This document shows, piece by piece, positions 1 to 8,188 of a DNA stretch of 25,122 bases. Where the stretch lies: assembly GCA_002390455.1 (NCBI GenBank), contig DGPN01000055.1, forward strand, positions 5,982 to 31,103, written 5' to 3'. The stretch is from Flavobacteriaceae bacterium UBA4439 (GTDB taxonomy: Bacteria > Bacteroidota > Bacteroidia > Flavobacteriales > Flavobacteriaceae). A program made the translations under genes and the position numbers. Numbering within the stretch: the stretch's first letter is position 1; the number at the start of each line of letters is the position of its first letter. Under the pieces are notes generated by a model. It was not told the DNA's origin. It saw nothing but the letters and a program-made list of their open reading frames with translations, and did no database searches.

Positions 1-3000
1 GTAGAACGCTCGAGGTGGGGCATCATCACCAAGTGTCTTCCGTCTTCGCTACACAACATAGCAGCATTATAATCAGAGCCGTTGGGATTGGCCGGGTAAA
101 CTGACTGATGATATTTTGCGGGAATTTGATATTGTGACTCATCCATGGGTAAGTGAAATTTTCCCTCACCGTGAGCGGCCCAAATTCCTAAGCTGGTGTT
201 CTCCAATCCCTTTAACATCACCGAGGAAGAAGGACTAATATTTACAGCAGTAAATTGACATTCAAATTTTCCCGAATCATTGTGATGCATTTTTGGAAGT
301 TCTTCATGCGAAGGGGTAATCATACCCAATTCAACAAACAACTGACATCCATTACAGACCCCGATGGAGAGGGTGTCTGCTCTGGCAAAAAAATCATCCA
401 AACTTTTCTTGGCTTTGGGGTTGTAGAGAAAAGCACCAGCCCATCCTTTGGCAGAGCCCAATACATCAGAGTTGGAGAATCCACCCACCGCTGCTATAAA
501 TTGAAATTCCTCCAGTGTTTTCCTTCCCTCAATCAGATCGGTCATGTGAATATCATAAACCTCAAACCCTACCGAATGCATAGCATACGCTATTTCTCTT
601 TCAGAATTGCTCCCCTTTTCTCTAATGATGGCCGCTTTAATTTTTCGGTTATGAGTAGGAGCTATTTTTCCATCAAAGGATGAAGGAAAAACAAATTTTA
701 GCGCGCTTGACTTGTAGTTTTCAAATCGTTCTGCTGCACATTGATTTTGATTTGCATCCATTGTTGCTGAGGTAGAAAACCATACATCGCGATATTGGGC
801 GACATCCAAGTCCACCTGATCCTGATTGTTTTGAGCTTTGAACCTCCCTGTAGCTGTTACCGACCCGATTGAATGACAATCAATACCGTGGGAGCTAAAA
901 TGGGAGGTAAGATCCATTTCGCTTTGCAGCACCCAACCAGAATTTTCTGCAAAGAGCAGGGCCGTTGTATCCTTTTCCATCAATGATGTCAAATCGATTT
1001 CCATTCCCACCCCTAGAGTAGGAAAGCACATTTCCAACAAACTAGTAATCAATCCACCAGATGAAACATCATGTCCAGATATGATTTTTTCATCCAAGAT
1101 CAATTCTTGAAGGACATTGAATGCCTTTTTAAAAATACCAACATCGGCAATACCAGGTGCTTCAGAACCTATTTTATTGAATATTTGACCCAAAGAGGAT
1201 CCGCCCAAGACGTGTTTTTCTGAGGATAAATTAATATAAAACAGCTTCCCTCTGTTGGCAAGGGATACAGGGGTTACGACTTTTTTAATGTCCTCACATT
1301 GTCCGGCGGAAGAAATGATGACCGTCCCTGGAGCCAAAACATCACCCTCTTTATATTTTTGTTTCATCGACAAGGAATCCTTACCTGTAGGAATATTAAT
1401 TCCCAGATCAATAGCAAAGTCGGAACATGCTTTTACGGCATCATACAATCGATCATTTTCTCCAGGATTATTGCAAGGCCACATCCAGTTGGCCGATAGA
1501 CTGACCGACTTTAGTCCCTCTGACAACGGAGCCCATACAATATTGGTCAATGACTCTGCAATGGCATTGATACTTCCCTTGGCAGGATCTATCAGTCCTA
1601 TCACAGGAGCATGACCTATAGCGGTAGCCACCCCTTGTTTTCCCTTGTAGTCCAAAGCCATTACCCCACAATTGCTCAAAGGCAATTGTAATTCGCCCAC
1701 CGTTTGTTGCTGAGCCACACGACCGGTTACACATCGATCTACCTTATTGGTAAGCCAATCTTTGCAGGCCACTGCTTCCAAAAGGAGTACATCTTTTAGA
1801 TAAGATTCAAGGTGGGAGAAATTATAGGAAGGATTATCGAACTCCTGTTTTTTCTTTTCATCCAAAAGGGTGGTCTTAGGTGCATCTCCAAATAAAGCGT
1901 CAATAGCAAGATCGATAGGCTTTTCACCATTTACTTCATTGACAAAAGTAAAGTGTTGGTCTCCGGTTACCTTACCAACAATATAGAAAGGTGCTCTTTC
2001 ACGTTGGGCAATCGTTTCCAGTAAACGGGCATTTTTCTCAGACAGAATCAGTCCCATGCGCTCCTGAGATTCGTTTCCGATTATCTCCTTGGCCGAGAGG
2101 GTAGGGTCGCCCAGTGGAAGTCGATTGATATGTATTTCACCTCCAGTGTCTTCCACTAATTCTGAAAGGCAATTCAGATGGCCTCCGGCTCCGTGATCGT
2201 GAATGGAAATAATAGGATTTTTAGCACTTTCCACCAATGCACGGATGGCATTGGCAACCCTTTTTTGCATTTCAGGATTGGATCGTTGAACCGCATTGAG
2301 TTCAATTTCATTGCTAAAAGCTCCTGTGTTGGCAGAGGAAACGGCAGCGCCTCCCATACCAATTCTGTAATTGTCTCCACCCAAAATCACAATGATATCC
2401 CCTTTAGAAGGCATCTTTTTTTGTGCTTGATCTTCAATACCATAACCGACCCCTCCTGCCATCATGATCACCTTGTCATATCCCAACCGTTGATCCTTTT
2501 CCTGATGTTCAAAAGTTAAAACCGAGCCCGAAATAAGGGGTTGTCCAAATTTATTACCAAAATCTGAGGCACCGTTAGAGGCTTTAATAAGCAAATCCAG
2601 TGGAGTCTGGTACAACCATTTTCGCTCAGGAAAACCTTTTTCCCACTGCCGATTGGCTGTAACTCTGGAATAGGGGGTCATATAAACGGCTGTGCCCGCC
2701 AATGGGAGAGAGCCCTGGCCTCCTGCAAGCCGATCGCGAATTTCTCCTCCAGAACCTGTTGCAGCTCCATTGAATGGTTCAACTGTGGTCGGAAAATTAT
2801 GGGTTTCTGCCTTAAGCGAGATAATACTCTTTACGGTATTGGTTTCGTAAACACTGGGAACAGATCCATCTTTTGGAGCAAACTGCTCTATCTCCGGACC
2901 AGATACGAAAGCAACATTATCTTTGTATGCCGATACAATATTGTTCGGATTTTTTTTTGACGTTTTTTTGATCATTTGAAACAAGCTTTCTTCTTGTTCC

Positions 3001-3542
3001 AATCCATCAATTACAAAGCGGCCATTAAAGATTTTATGACGACAATGCTCTGAGTTGACCTGAGAAAAACCGAATACTTCTGAATCGGTTAAGGAACGAC
3101 CCAATCGCTCAGAAAGTCCCTCCAAATAATTAACTTCCGCTCTATTTAAGGCCAATCCCTCACTTTGATTATAGGCTTCAATATCAGTGATTTCCTTTAC
3201 CGGTTCAGGGCTAATATGGATATCAAAAACTGTTTGATCTAACCCCTCATATACTTCATACAGCATGGGATCAAATTTCTCCCCAGCTTTTCTTGCAACA
3301 AACATTTCTATTCTGGAGATCCCTTCTATATCCATATTCTGAGTGATCTCAACCGCATTGGTACTCCAAGGGGTGATCATTGTAGCACGAGGGCCAATGA
3401 AACTGCCTTCTACATTTTTTTGGTCAATTGATGCTTGGTTGCTGAATAGCCAAACTAATTTTTCTTGGGTGGAAGAGTCTAAATTTTGTGAGGTTTGAAC
3501 CGCGTAAAGGTTCTGGGCGGGATTGCCAAAAAAGTAAATCAT
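1..3542 (-). CDS. purL: Phosphoribosylformylglycinamidine synthase (FGAM synthase), 3' end cut by window edge
   Basis: Fourth step of de novo purine synthesis: FGAR + glutamine + ATP to FGAM, in the cytoplasm. The reverse-strand frame from the ATG at 3542 stays open for about 1180 codons to the window edge. It is the large single-chain type: an N-terminal domain (start MIYFFGNPAQNL), the linker motif SEHCRHKIFNG near 3020-3055, a glycine-rich stretch GTGSGGEIRDRLAGGQGSL near 2700-2760, HDHGAGGH near 2180-2205, and a C-terminal class I glutaminase domain. The glutaminase nucleophile lies in GVCNGCQLF, first Cys codon at 354-356, about residue 1063. The frame leaves the window just after MMPHLERST, so I estimate that only about 40-50 residues are missing, from the usual 1220-1300 length of the family. 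I see no frameshift. A -7-like element lies just upstream. Identity is essentially certain. Confidence 0.96.
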   Translation of the reverse strand, partial: MIYFFGNPAQNLYAVQTSQNLDSSTQEKLVWLFSNQASIDQKNVEGSFIGPRATMITPWSTNAVEITQNMDIEGISRIEMFVARKAGEKFDPMLYEVYEGLDQTVFDIHISPEPVKEITDIEAYNQSEGLALNRAEVNYLEGLSERLGRSLTDSEVFGFSQVNSEHCRHKIFNGRFVIDGLEQEESLFQMIKKTSKKNPNNIVSAYKDNVAFVSGPEIEQFAPKDGSVPSVYETNTVKSIISLKAETHNFPTTVEPFNGAATGSGGEIRDRLAGGQGSLPLAGTAVYMTPYSRVTANRQWEKGFPERKWLYQTPLDLLIKASNGASDFGNKFGQPLISGSVLTFEHQEKDQRLGYDKVIMMAGGVGYGIEDQAQKKMPSKGDIIVILGGDNYRIGMGGAAVSSANTGAFSNEIELNAVQRSNPEMQKRVANAIRALVESAKNPIISIHDHGAGGHLNCLSELVEDTGGEIHINRLPLGDPTLSAKEIIGNESQERMGLILSEKNARLLETIAQRERAPFYIVGKVTGDQHFTFVNEVNGEKPIDLAIDALFGDAPKTTLLDEKKKQEFDNPSYNFSHLESYLKDVLLLEAVACKDWLTNKVDRCVTGRVAQQQTVGELQLPLSNCGVMALDYKGKQGVATAIGHAPVIGLIDPAKGSINAIAESLTNIVWAPLSEGLKSVSLSANWMWPCNNPGENDRLYDAVKACSDFAIDLGINIPTGKDSLSMKQKYKEGDVLAPGTVIISSAGQCEDIKKVVTPVSLANRGKLFYINLSSEKHVLGGSSLGQIFNKIGSEAPGIADVGIFKKAFNVLQELILDEKIISGHDVSSGGLITSLLEMCFPTLGVGMEIDLTSLMEKDTTALLFAENSGWVLQSEMDLTSHFSSHGIDCHSIGSVTATGRFKAQNNQDQVDLDVAQYRDVWFSTSATMDANQNQCAAERFENYKSSALKFVFPSSFDGKIAPTHNRKIKAAIIREKGSNSEREIAYAMHSVGFEVYDIHMTDLIEGRKTLEEFQFIAAVGGFSNSDVLGSAKGWAGAFLYNPKAKKSLDDFFARADTLSIGVCNGCQLFVELGMITPSHEELPKMHHNDSGKFECQFTAVNISPSSSVMLKGLENTSLGIWAAHGEGKFHLPMDESQYQIPAKYHQSVYPANPNGSDYNAAMLCSEDGRHLVMMPHLERS

Positions 3543-3561
3543 CAATCGATTTTTGTTAATT

Positions 3562-3569
3562 CAAAAATA
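3562..3569 (-). promoter_or_regulatory. Candidate -7 promoter element for purL
   Basis: The reverse strand reads TATTTTTG, a match to the Bacteroidota -7 consensus TAnnTTTG, about 20 nt before the purL ATG at 3542. I find no TTG at the expected -33 distance, so the assignment rests on the -7 box alone. It would give a very short leader of roughly a dozen nucleotides. No PurR-like operator is visible in the 92-nt gap between purL and the next gene. Confidence 0.35.
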
Positions 3570-3634
3570 AATTTTTCCAATGATTCTGACCTTACCAAAT
3601 TGATGATAGAGTCAATAACTTTTCAGCATTTTAT

Positions 3635-4846
3635 TCACATTTTTTTGATCAATCGAGCACAGTAAAAACCGTCAAAACCTGTCAAATGAGAAAAATAAGT
3701 GTGTTCTTTTTCCAATTCAAATTGAGATCCCACTTCGCTGTTGAGAAATTGATCAATCTGAAGCCTGTTTTCTAAGGGTAAAATTGAGCAAGTGGCATAG
3801 ACCAAATATCCCCCTTTTTTGACCATAGGAGCATAGGTTTGAAGGATACTTTCTTGAGTTTTCAATAGGGTTGTCAGTCGCTCGGGAGTCATGCTCCACT
3901 TGGAGTCGGGATTTCTTTTTAACACGCCCATACCGCTGCAAGGAGCATCGATCAAAACACCATCCGCATTCAGTTCGATGGTGTTTAAAATTTCATCATC
4001 ATCAACATTTAATGTTTGTATAGACTCGATCTTATTTCGGGAACATCTTTTTCGCAGTTCGTCCAGTTTGGCAGGAAAAATATCCAAGGCCACTATCTTC
4101 GCAGAATCTTTAGTCAGATCAGCCAAGTGCAAACTTTTTCCTCCAGCACCGGCACAAGCATCAATGTAATATTTACCCGATTCAGGTTTTAACCAAAGGC
4201 TGATTTTCTGTGAATTGGCATCTTGAACTTCAAACCAACCTTCTCGGTATTCTCTAATACTTTGAAGCGATTGGTTTTTTTCAAAAACCAAGGCATGAGA
4301 GGAGTCTGGAACAGTACGGGTGATGATATTGTATTTTTTTTCCAGTAAATCTTTTAGTTTTTGGACGTTAGTTACAAGGGCATTGACCCTGACAATCAGA
4401 TTTGAAGGTGTATTGAGGGATGCGATTTCTTTTTCCCAAAATTCTTCTCCAAAAGCTTCCACTGCCATATCATCCAACCAATCGGGAATAGAATGTTTGT
4501 ATTTTCGGTCTTGTGCCAAAATCGGGGCTTTGGCTTTTATTTCTTCAACATTTAGATTTTTGAACTCGACCCATTCCGGAAGAGGGAAATCATTAAGTAC
4601 CATCCAACACCCAAGAAGATTCCATAGATTGACCGCTTCATTTTCTGATCCGCTAAGGGCATGAAAAAATCTTTTCTGTCGGATGATATCGTAGTAAGAT
4701 TGAGCGATAGCTCTTCGATCTCTTGATCCCCATCCAGGGTTGCTTTTGAGAAGCCTTTTTAGGACATCGGCTGCTGGGTGTTTTTCGATTAGTGTATTCT
4801 CCAATCCAGAGATGATACCCAAAGCAATATTGCGGTGTAATTTCAT
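3635..4846 (-). CDS. RsmB/NOL1/NOP2/Sun-family RNA cytosine-C5 methyltransferase
   Basis: A 403-residue SAM-dependent enzyme expected to methylate a cytosine C5 in rRNA or tRNA. The C-terminal half carries the class I methyltransferase fold: SAM motif DACAGAGGKS at 229-238, DAPCSGMG at 300-307 (Cys303) and YATCS at 350-354 (Cys353). In this family the motif VI cysteine attacks C6 of the base and the motif IV cysteine helps release the product. The typical ending GFDGFYCARL is present. The N-terminal part is helical, beginning MKLHRNIALGIISGL, and loosely resembles a reduced NusB-like RNA-binding domain as in RsmB. It follows the Spy-like gene by 24 nt and is probably co-transcribed with it. 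The exact target (16S C967 as in RsmB, or another site) cannot be read from the sequence, so no symbol is given. Confidence 0.9.
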   Translation of the reverse strand: MKLHRNIALGIISGLENTLIEKHPAADVLKRLLKSNPGWGSRDRRAIAQSYYDIIRQKRFFHALSGSENEAVNLWNLLGCWMVLNDFPLPEWVEFKNLNVEEIKAKAPILAQDRKYKHSIPDWLDDMAVEAFGEEFWEKEIASLNTPSNLIVRVNALVTNVQKLKDLLEKKYNIITRTVPDSSHALVFEKNQSLQSIREYREGWFEVQDANSQKISLWLKPESGKYYIDACAGAGGKSLHLADLTKDSAKIVALDIFPAKLDELRKRCSRNKIESIQTLNVDDDEILNTIELNADGVLIDAPCSGMGVLKRNPDSKWSMTPERLTTLLKTQESILQTYAPMVKKGGYLVYATCSILPLENRLQIDQFLNSEVGSQFELEKEHTYFSHLTGFDGFYCARLIKKM

Positions 4847-4870
4847 ATAGGAAACAAAACTAAGCCCATC

Positions 4871-5329
4871 TTAATTGCTCGTGGAATCGTTTTGCTTTTT
4901 TTTCATTTTATAAACCATTTCTCGGTTGAAATGGTATTCCGCATGATGCATTTTAAGAATTTTAATGGCTGAAAATTTGTCAAGCAGTAATTTGTCTCGC
5001 TCTTCTTTGAGTTCAAGGGCGCGATGTTCCAACGCATTAATTTTTTTAATCATTTCAAAAGCCTTTTCGTTACTTATACTGTCTTTAGATTTCATATAAG
5101 TTTTTCTCAGGTTTTTGATATTGATCCTACAATCGTCAAAAATTCTTTCCTCATATTGATCGTAGATTTCCCAAAAGACAGATTCCTCCTCTTCAGTCAA
5201 GCCTATTTTTTCTGTTATATAACTCATCTTAAGGGCTTTGAGTCTTTCAAAACTCATTTTACTTTTTTGTCCGTAACCTATAGTGGTCATCAATACGAAC
5301 AAGACTGTTAATATTCTATTCATCATCAA
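4871..5329 (-). CDS. Secreted helical protein of ECF-sigma cassette (Spy/CpxP-like, 'sensor of ECF-type sigma factor')
   Basis: A 152-residue protein with an N-terminal signal peptide (MMMNRILTVLFVLMTTIGYG, cleavage near the following Gln). The mature part is a highly charged, all-helical chain. It contains KIGLTEEEESVFWEIYDQYE, which resembles the LTxEQ-type helices of Spy/CpxP periplasmic proteins, and a later Lys/Glu-rich segment with coiled-coil character. It is the third gene of a sigma cassette: its start overlaps the end of the preceding TM-protein gene by 14 nt. In Flavobacteriia such proteins are commonly annotated as sensors of ECF-type sigma factors; that it senses envelope stress and signals to the sigma factor is inference from position and from the Spy/CpxP resemblance. 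No catalytic motif is seen. Confidence 0.75.
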   Translation of the reverse strand: MMMNRILTVLFVLMTTIGYGQKSKMSFERLKALKMSYITEKIGLTEEEESVFWEIYDQYEERIFDDCRINIKNLRKTYMKSKDSISNEKAFEMIKKINALEHRALELKEERDKLLLDKFSAIKILKMHHAEYHFNREMVYKMKKKQNDSTSN

Positions 5330-5786
5330 ACAAATTTAAATTTGTAGGGGTTTCTCCGTATAACCTAATTTCCAAAGCATCATCTATGGCAATGGATTCA
5401 TAATCTTCTATAAAATTTCCAACCTCAAAATAATAATCGGAATGATCAGCGATTTCGTAGGTGGTATTGGTGGTAAGATAATCTTCAATAAAAAATTCGG
5501 CCAGCTCGTTTTGATCAACAGTATTTTTTTCGTTAAAATAAAAAAGGGCAACCATACAGGCCGCAGCCATTGCTTTCCATGTATAACTCCAATTGAATAA
5601 TGATTTCCCTTTGGGGTAGTCAACACTATGGAGTATTTGATTTTCAACCTTTTGAAAATAATCAAGAGGAGTTCGATAACCAGTATTGGGGTTGATAGCA
5701 TCAATTTTTTGAGCCAATTTTTGTTCAAAATGATTAAAATAGCCATCAGGGACTTTAAAAGGTGATTTTTTATCTATTCTACTCAT
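5316..5786 (-). CDS. Single-TM protein in anti-sigma position, two P-x-x-Y-F repeats
   Basis: A 156-residue protein of unknown family. The cytoplasmic N-terminal part holds two related segments, PDGYFNHFEQKL (about 13-24) and PLDYFQKVENQIL (about 40-52), both of the form P-x-x-Y-F followed by a short helix. One membrane-spanning segment follows (about 69-84, KAMAAACMVALFYF), then an acidic C-terminal domain with no cysteine-rich or zinc signature. Its start overlaps the end of the ECF sigma gene by 8 nt, and its end overlaps the Spy-like gene by 14 nt, which implies translational coupling. Position and topology (short cytoplasmic domain, one TM, external domain) suggest an anti-sigma factor, but I see no FecR or ZAS domain, so this is inference. 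Confidence 0.65.
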   Translation of the reverse strand: MSRIDKKSPFKVPDGYFNHFEQKLAQKIDAINPNTGYRTPLDYFQKVENQILHSVDYPKGKSLFNWSYTWKAMAAACMVALFYFNEKNTVDQNELAEFFIEDYLTTNTTYEIADHSDYYFEVGNFIEDYESIAIDDALEIRLYGETPTNLNLFDDE

Positions 5787-6318
5787 TGATTTTATTTTTA
5801 ATTTTCTTTACTGCATGGTGGTAGGAAGCCTTCAACCCCCCTACAGAGGTTTCCAAAATTTCCGACATTTTCTCGTATTTCATCTCTTCAAAATACCTCA
5901 TATTAAAAACCAAACGTTGTTTTTCAGGCAGTGTGGCAATGATTTTCTGTAATTTCAATTGCATTTCATCTCCATCAAAAAAAACATCCGTTTCCAGATT
6001 CTCAACCTGTTTTTCGATCCATTCTTCGTTGGAAATGCCCAACTGTCTCGCCTTTTTTCCCAAGAAACTCAATGATTCGTTGGTGGCTATTCTGTACATC
6101 CAAGTGAATATATTGCTATTTCCCTTGAATTTACTAATGTTTTCAAAGACCTTGATAAAGGTATTTTGCAACACATCATCGGCATCCTCATGGTCTATCA
6201 CAATTTTTCTAATGTGCCAGTAGAGCCGTTCTTTGTAATCAGTAAGCAATTTTTTAAAAGCCATCTCCTGGGTTTCAGGCGATGAAAGCGCTTTTATGAA
6301 TTGATTCTGCTGTTCCAA
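5779..6318 (-). CDS. ECF-family RNA polymerase sigma factor (UUG start)
   Basis: A 179-residue alternative sigma factor with the two ECF domains. Sigma-2 lies at about 28-88, with the DADDVLQNTFIKVF core and the -10-binding helix ending FTWMYRIATNESLSFL. Sigma-4 lies at about 122-177, with LPEKQRLVFNMRYFEEM and the helix-turn-helix YEKMSEILETSVGGLKASYH. The start is a TTG codon at 6316-6318: an in-frame TAA sits three codons upstream, and the first internal ATG (residue 19) would remove the conserved N-terminal helix NQFIKALSSPETQ. It lies 49 nt downstream of the ABC exporter gene and heads a cassette with a TM protein and a secreted helical protein. It probably transcribes its own cassette, but no sigma-specific promoter can be recognised in the short upstream gap. 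Confidence 0.92.
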   Translation of the reverse strand: MEQQNQFIKALSSPETQEMAFKKLLTDYKERLYWHIRKIVIDHEDADDVLQNTFIKVFENISKFKGNSNIFTWMYRIATNESLSFLGKKARQLGISNEEWIEKQVENLETDVFFDGDEMQLKLQKIIATLPEKQRLVFNMRYFEEMKYEKMSEILETSVGGLKASYHHAVKKIKNKINE

Positions 6319-6367
6319 AGTATTTTATCTTTTGATTATTTTTTTTGAAAAAAGTTTAATGTGTATT

Positions 6368-8188
6368 CTACAAAGTTTGCAATTCAACCAAACTTTTGTA
6401 AACGGATTTTTTTGCTAAGAGTTCTTTGTGCGTCCCTGTTTCAACTATTTTACCATGGTTGAGCACCACAATCAAATCGGCTTTTTGGATGGTCGAAAGT
6501 CGGTGGGCAATCACGAGAGAGGTTCTGTTTTTCATCAAGTTTTCCAAAGCCTCTTGTACCATTTTCTCCGATCCCGTGTCCAGTGCGGAGGTGGCCTCAT
6601 CCAAAATTAAAATTTCTGGATCTTTCAAAATGGCTCGGGCGATGGACAATCTTTGTTTTTGCCCCCCCGATAGTTTATTTCCTCCTTCACCGATTATGCT
6701 GTCATAGCCCTTTTCCAATTTTTCAATAAATTCTGTCGCATTTGCAATTTTGGCAGCTTCCTTGATTTGCTCAAGTGTAGCTTTGGGATTTCCCAAAGCA
6801 ATGTTGTTTCTCACACTGTCATTGAACAAAATAGAGTCCTGAGTGACCATTCCAGTAAGCCGATATAGGGATTGCTTCTTTACTATATTTATAGGTGTTT
6901 CATCTATAGTCAAATGGCCTTTGTCAATGTCGTAAAACCGATTGAGTAAATTGGCCAAAGTAGTTTTCCCACTTCCCGAAGGTCCGACAAGTGCTACGGT
7001 TTGCCCTTTTTTGATTTCGAGTGAAAAATCTTCTAATACAGCAGTTTGATCGTAAGAAAAGGAAACCTTTTCGAATTTAATTTTCTTTTCCAGCGATTTA
7101 ATTTCAACAGCATCTTTCACATCCTCCATGTCGTCTTCCGCCTCCAGAATTTCCAGTATTCGCTGTGCTGCTGCATCCCCTTTTTTAACGCTGTAAAAGG
7201 CCTTACTGATCCCTTTTGCGGGCGTCAAAATATTATAAGCCAATCCCAAATAAGATAAAAATACGGCACCGTTTAGGGTTTGGTCGATCAATACCATTTT
7301 TCCTCCGTACCACAGCAGCATACTAATGACCACAATCCCCAAAAATTCGCTGACGGGTGAGGCGAGGTTTTGTCGGTTTAAAAGCTTGTTCGAAAAATCA
7401 AAAAACCGACCTGTTGAGTGTTTGAATTTTTTGACAAATGTATTTTCTGCATTAAATGCTTTGATGATTTTAATCCCTCCCAAGGTTTCCTCCAATAGGG
7501 ATAAAAATTCCCCTTGTTCTTTTTGAACGCGATCCGACTTTCGCTTTAATGATTTGCCAATTTGGGAGATAATACCTCCAGATACTGGTATAAATATCAG
7601 CACAAAAAGGGTCAGTTTTACACTGAAACTGAACATGACAATCAGCGAAAAAATTATAGTCAGAGGATCTCTGACGATCAACTCCAAAATGGATAAAAAT
7701 GAATGCTGAAGTTCCAAAACATCCGAGGAAATTCTTGCCATAAGGTCTCCTTTTTTCTTCTCAGAGAAAAAATACAAGGGCAAGGTTGTGGTCTTATTAT
7801 ACAACTCATTACGCAAATCCTTCAGGACACCATTCCGGAGAAAAGTGATGAAAAACATGGCCAAATAGTTAAATATGTTTTTCAGAAAAAACAGGCTGAT
7901 GATGATCCCAATCACAAAGAGCAGTGCCTTTCCACTGTCCTGATCCATGTATTGGGTGATTTTGTAATTAAAAAAACCTTCGAGATAATTTTTGATTTGG
8001 CCAATCCCTTGGTAGGTTGGAGGGACAGTCGTTTTGGGAGTAGTTCCAAAGAGGATTTGCATCATGGGAATCATCGATACATAGGCCAATGCACTAAAAA
8101 GGGCATAGAGTACATTGAAGAATATATTCAGAAATGCAAACCGCTTGTAGGGTATCCCAAACCGAAGTATTTTAAAAAAATAATTCAT
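6368..8188 (-). CDS. MsbA-like ABC exporter (fused permease and ATPase)
   Basis: A 606-residue half-transporter that should work as an inner-membrane homodimer. About six TM helices occupy residues 15-335. The nucleotide-binding domain follows: Walker A GPSGSGKTT 402-410, Q-loop TQD 449-451, signature LSGGQ 506-510, Walker B ILILDE 526-531, D-loop SALD and H-loop His562. All catalytic residues are present. The family (type IV ABC exporters, MsbA and lipid or drug exporters) flips lipids, lipid-linked sugars or drugs outward. The start ATG follows the stop codon of the phospho-sugar mutase gene with no gap, so the two are surely co-expressed. The substrate is unknown; linkage with a GT2 enzyme and a sugar mutase favours lipid A or a glycolipid. 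Confidence 0.92.
   Translation of the reverse strand: MNYFFKILRFGIPYKRFAFLNIFFNVLYALFSALAYVSMIPMMQILFGTTPKTTVPPTYQGIGQIKNYLEGFFNYKITQYMDQDSGKALLFVIGIIISLFFLKNIFNYLAMFFITFLRNGVLKDLRNELYNKTTTLPLYFFSEKKKGDLMARISSDVLELQHSFLSILELIVRDPLTIIFSLIVMFSFSVKLTLFVLIFIPVSGGIISQIGKSLKRKSDRVQKEQGEFLSLLEETLGGIKIIKAFNAENTFVKKFKHSTGRFFDFSNKLLNRQNLASPVSEFLGIVVISMLLWYGGKMVLIDQTLNGAVFLSYLGLAYNILTPAKGISKAFYSVKKGDAAAQRILEILEAEDDMEDVKDAVEIKSLEKKIKFEKVSFSYDQTAVLEDFSLEIKKGQTVALVGPSGSGKTTLANLLNRFYDIDKGHLTIDETPINIVKKQSLYRLTGMVTQDSILFNDSVRNNIALGNPKATLEQIKEAAKIANATEFIEKLEKGYDSIIGEGGNKLSGGQKQRLSIARAILKDPEILILDEATSALDTGSEKMVQEALENLMKNRTSLVIAHRLSTIQKADLIVVLNHGKIVETGTHKELLAKKSVYKSLVELQTL

Noticed and set aside
255..683. A 142-codon plus-strand open frame at the left edge
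   Set aside because: The reverse strand encodes the PurL glutaminase domain with its catalytic cysteine across this region, so the plus frame is antisense noise.
6319..6367. A/T-rich stretch between the ABC exporter and the sigma factor as terminator or promoter
   Set aside because: The T and A runs could pair only as a low-stability A-T hairpin, and no TAnnTTTG box with proper spacing is present.
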